Positions 13,231 through 13,480 of a DNA stretch of 13,480 nucleotides are shown here, piece by piece (position 1 is the stretch's first letter; every line of letters starts with the position of its first letter). Under the pieces are notes generated by a model. The model made no database searches, had not been told where the DNA came from, and saw only the letters and a program-made list of their open reading frames with translations. Location of the stretch: contig JAEYVF010000118.1 in the NCBI GenBank assembly GCA_023432005.1, positions 1 to 13,480 of the forward strand, in the 5' to 3' direction. This DNA comes from Actinomycetes bacterium. GTDB lineage: Bacteria; Actinomycetota; Actinomycetes; Actinomycetales; Microbacteriaceae. The translations under genes were made by a program, and so were the position numbers.

Positions 13231-13480
13231 TCAGAGCTCGAGTGCGTGCGCGATGAGCGCGGTCTGCTCGGCGGCGCTGCGCTTCGAGGAGCCGGTCGCG
13301 GGCGACGCGGATGCGGCGCGCGACGACACGCGAAGCGGCCGGTCGAGCTGCGGCGCGAGCTCCACCGCGAGGAACGGCCAGGCGCCCTGGTTCTCCGGCT
13401 CCTCCTGCACCCACATGACCTCGGCCTCCGGGTAGCGCTCGAGCACCTGCGCCAGCTGAGCGGTCGGCAGCGGGTAGTAC
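13231..13480 (-). CDS. kgd: 2-Oxoglutarate dehydrogenase/decarboxylase E1 (OdhA/Kgd), C-terminal fragment at window edge
   Basis: Only the last 82 full codons of a long gene are in the window, and it continues beyond the right edge. The frame reads YYPLPTAQLAQVLERYPEAE, then VMWVQEEPENQGAWPFLAVE and ASASPATGSSKRSAAEQTAL. This is the conserved C-terminal end of SucA/OdhA/Kgd enzymes: the VQEEPxNQGAW strand and the RxASASPATGS(S)K segment with the AEQ helix. In actinobacteria this is usually the large fused E1-E2 protein that decarboxylates 2-oxoglutarate in the TCA cycle; whether the fusion is present cannot be seen here. The stop is TGA at 13233-13231. It converges on rsrA across the shared hairpin. 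An internal GTG at 13446 is not a real start. Confidence 0.93.
   Translation of the reverse strand, partial: YYPLPTAQLAQVLERYPEAEVMWVQEEPENQGAWPFLAVELAPQLDRPLRVSSRAASASPATGSSKRSAAEQTALIAHALEL

Noticed and set aside
1..13480. CRISPR arrays, tRNA/rRNA genes, insertion sequences, prophage or defence genes
   Set aside because: Looked for on both strands: no spaced direct-repeat arrays, cloverleaf sequences, transposase motifs or defence-type domains were seen.

Overview
The window is high-GC actinobacterial chromosomal DNA, most likely from the Microbacteriaceae or a close relative. The evidence is the strong G/C bias at third codon positions, the frequent GTG starts, the actinobacterial gene order hisN-rsgA-aroA / sigR-rsrA, an RsrA-type (mycothiol-system) anti-sigma factor, and the C-terminal end of an OdhA/Kgd-type 2-oxoglutarate dehydrogenase. 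Coding density is high and no stretch of 300 bases lacks a gene. I see no tRNA, rRNA, insertion sequence, CRISPR array or prophage. It reads as ordinary core metabolism with rich regulatory DNA between operons. I did not find a convincing undescribed multi-gene system.

Layout. (1) 1-1062: a MarR-type repressor (minus strand, cut by the left edge) is divergent from a small NAD(P)/F420-type dinucleotide-binding oxidoreductase. Two GTTG(N6)CAAC operators lie between them. (2) 1082-5358: a perfect terminator hairpin, then a GntR/FCD regulator followed by prpD, prpB and prpC. This is the methylcitrate cycle operon for propionate/propionyl-CoA use. Two TGTATACA palindromes 52 bp apart precede the regulator, one of them being the loop of the terminator. 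(3) 5365-5428: a 64-bp near-perfect palindrome between the convergent prpC and sugar permease genes. (4) 5454-8713 (minus): a xylose-type sugar ABC transporter, transcribed binding protein, then ATPase, then permease, with a GC hairpin between the first two genes and a repeat-rich promoter region upstream. (5) 8931-12218 (minus): aroA, rsgA and hisN in one tightly packed unit (10-nt gap, then 4-nt overlap). (6) 12262/12325-13166 (plus): the ECF sigma factor SigR/SigH with its zinc anti-sigma factor RsrA, overlapping by 4 nt. (7) 13231-13480 (minus): the 3' end of kgd/odhA, sharing a terminator hairpin with rsrA.

How the parts work together. PrpC condenses propionyl-CoA with oxaloacetate, PrpD dehydrates the 2-methylcitrate, and PrpB cleaves the re-hydrated 2-methylisocitrate to succinate and pyruvate. 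The hydration needs an aconitase encoded elsewhere. The adjacent GntR protein is the obvious candidate regulator. SigR/RsrA should form the thiol-oxidative stress switch.

The most interesting regulatory reading is at sigR. A perfect GGAAT-N18-GTT promoter (SigR's own consensus) lies across the aroA start. It would make an mRNA that includes an in-frame upstream GTG with a strong Shine-Dalgarno. A second -10-like box sits just upstream of the internal ATG. This matches the two-isoform arrangement described for Streptomyces sigR. The divergent aroA start has its own -10-like box inside the same region.
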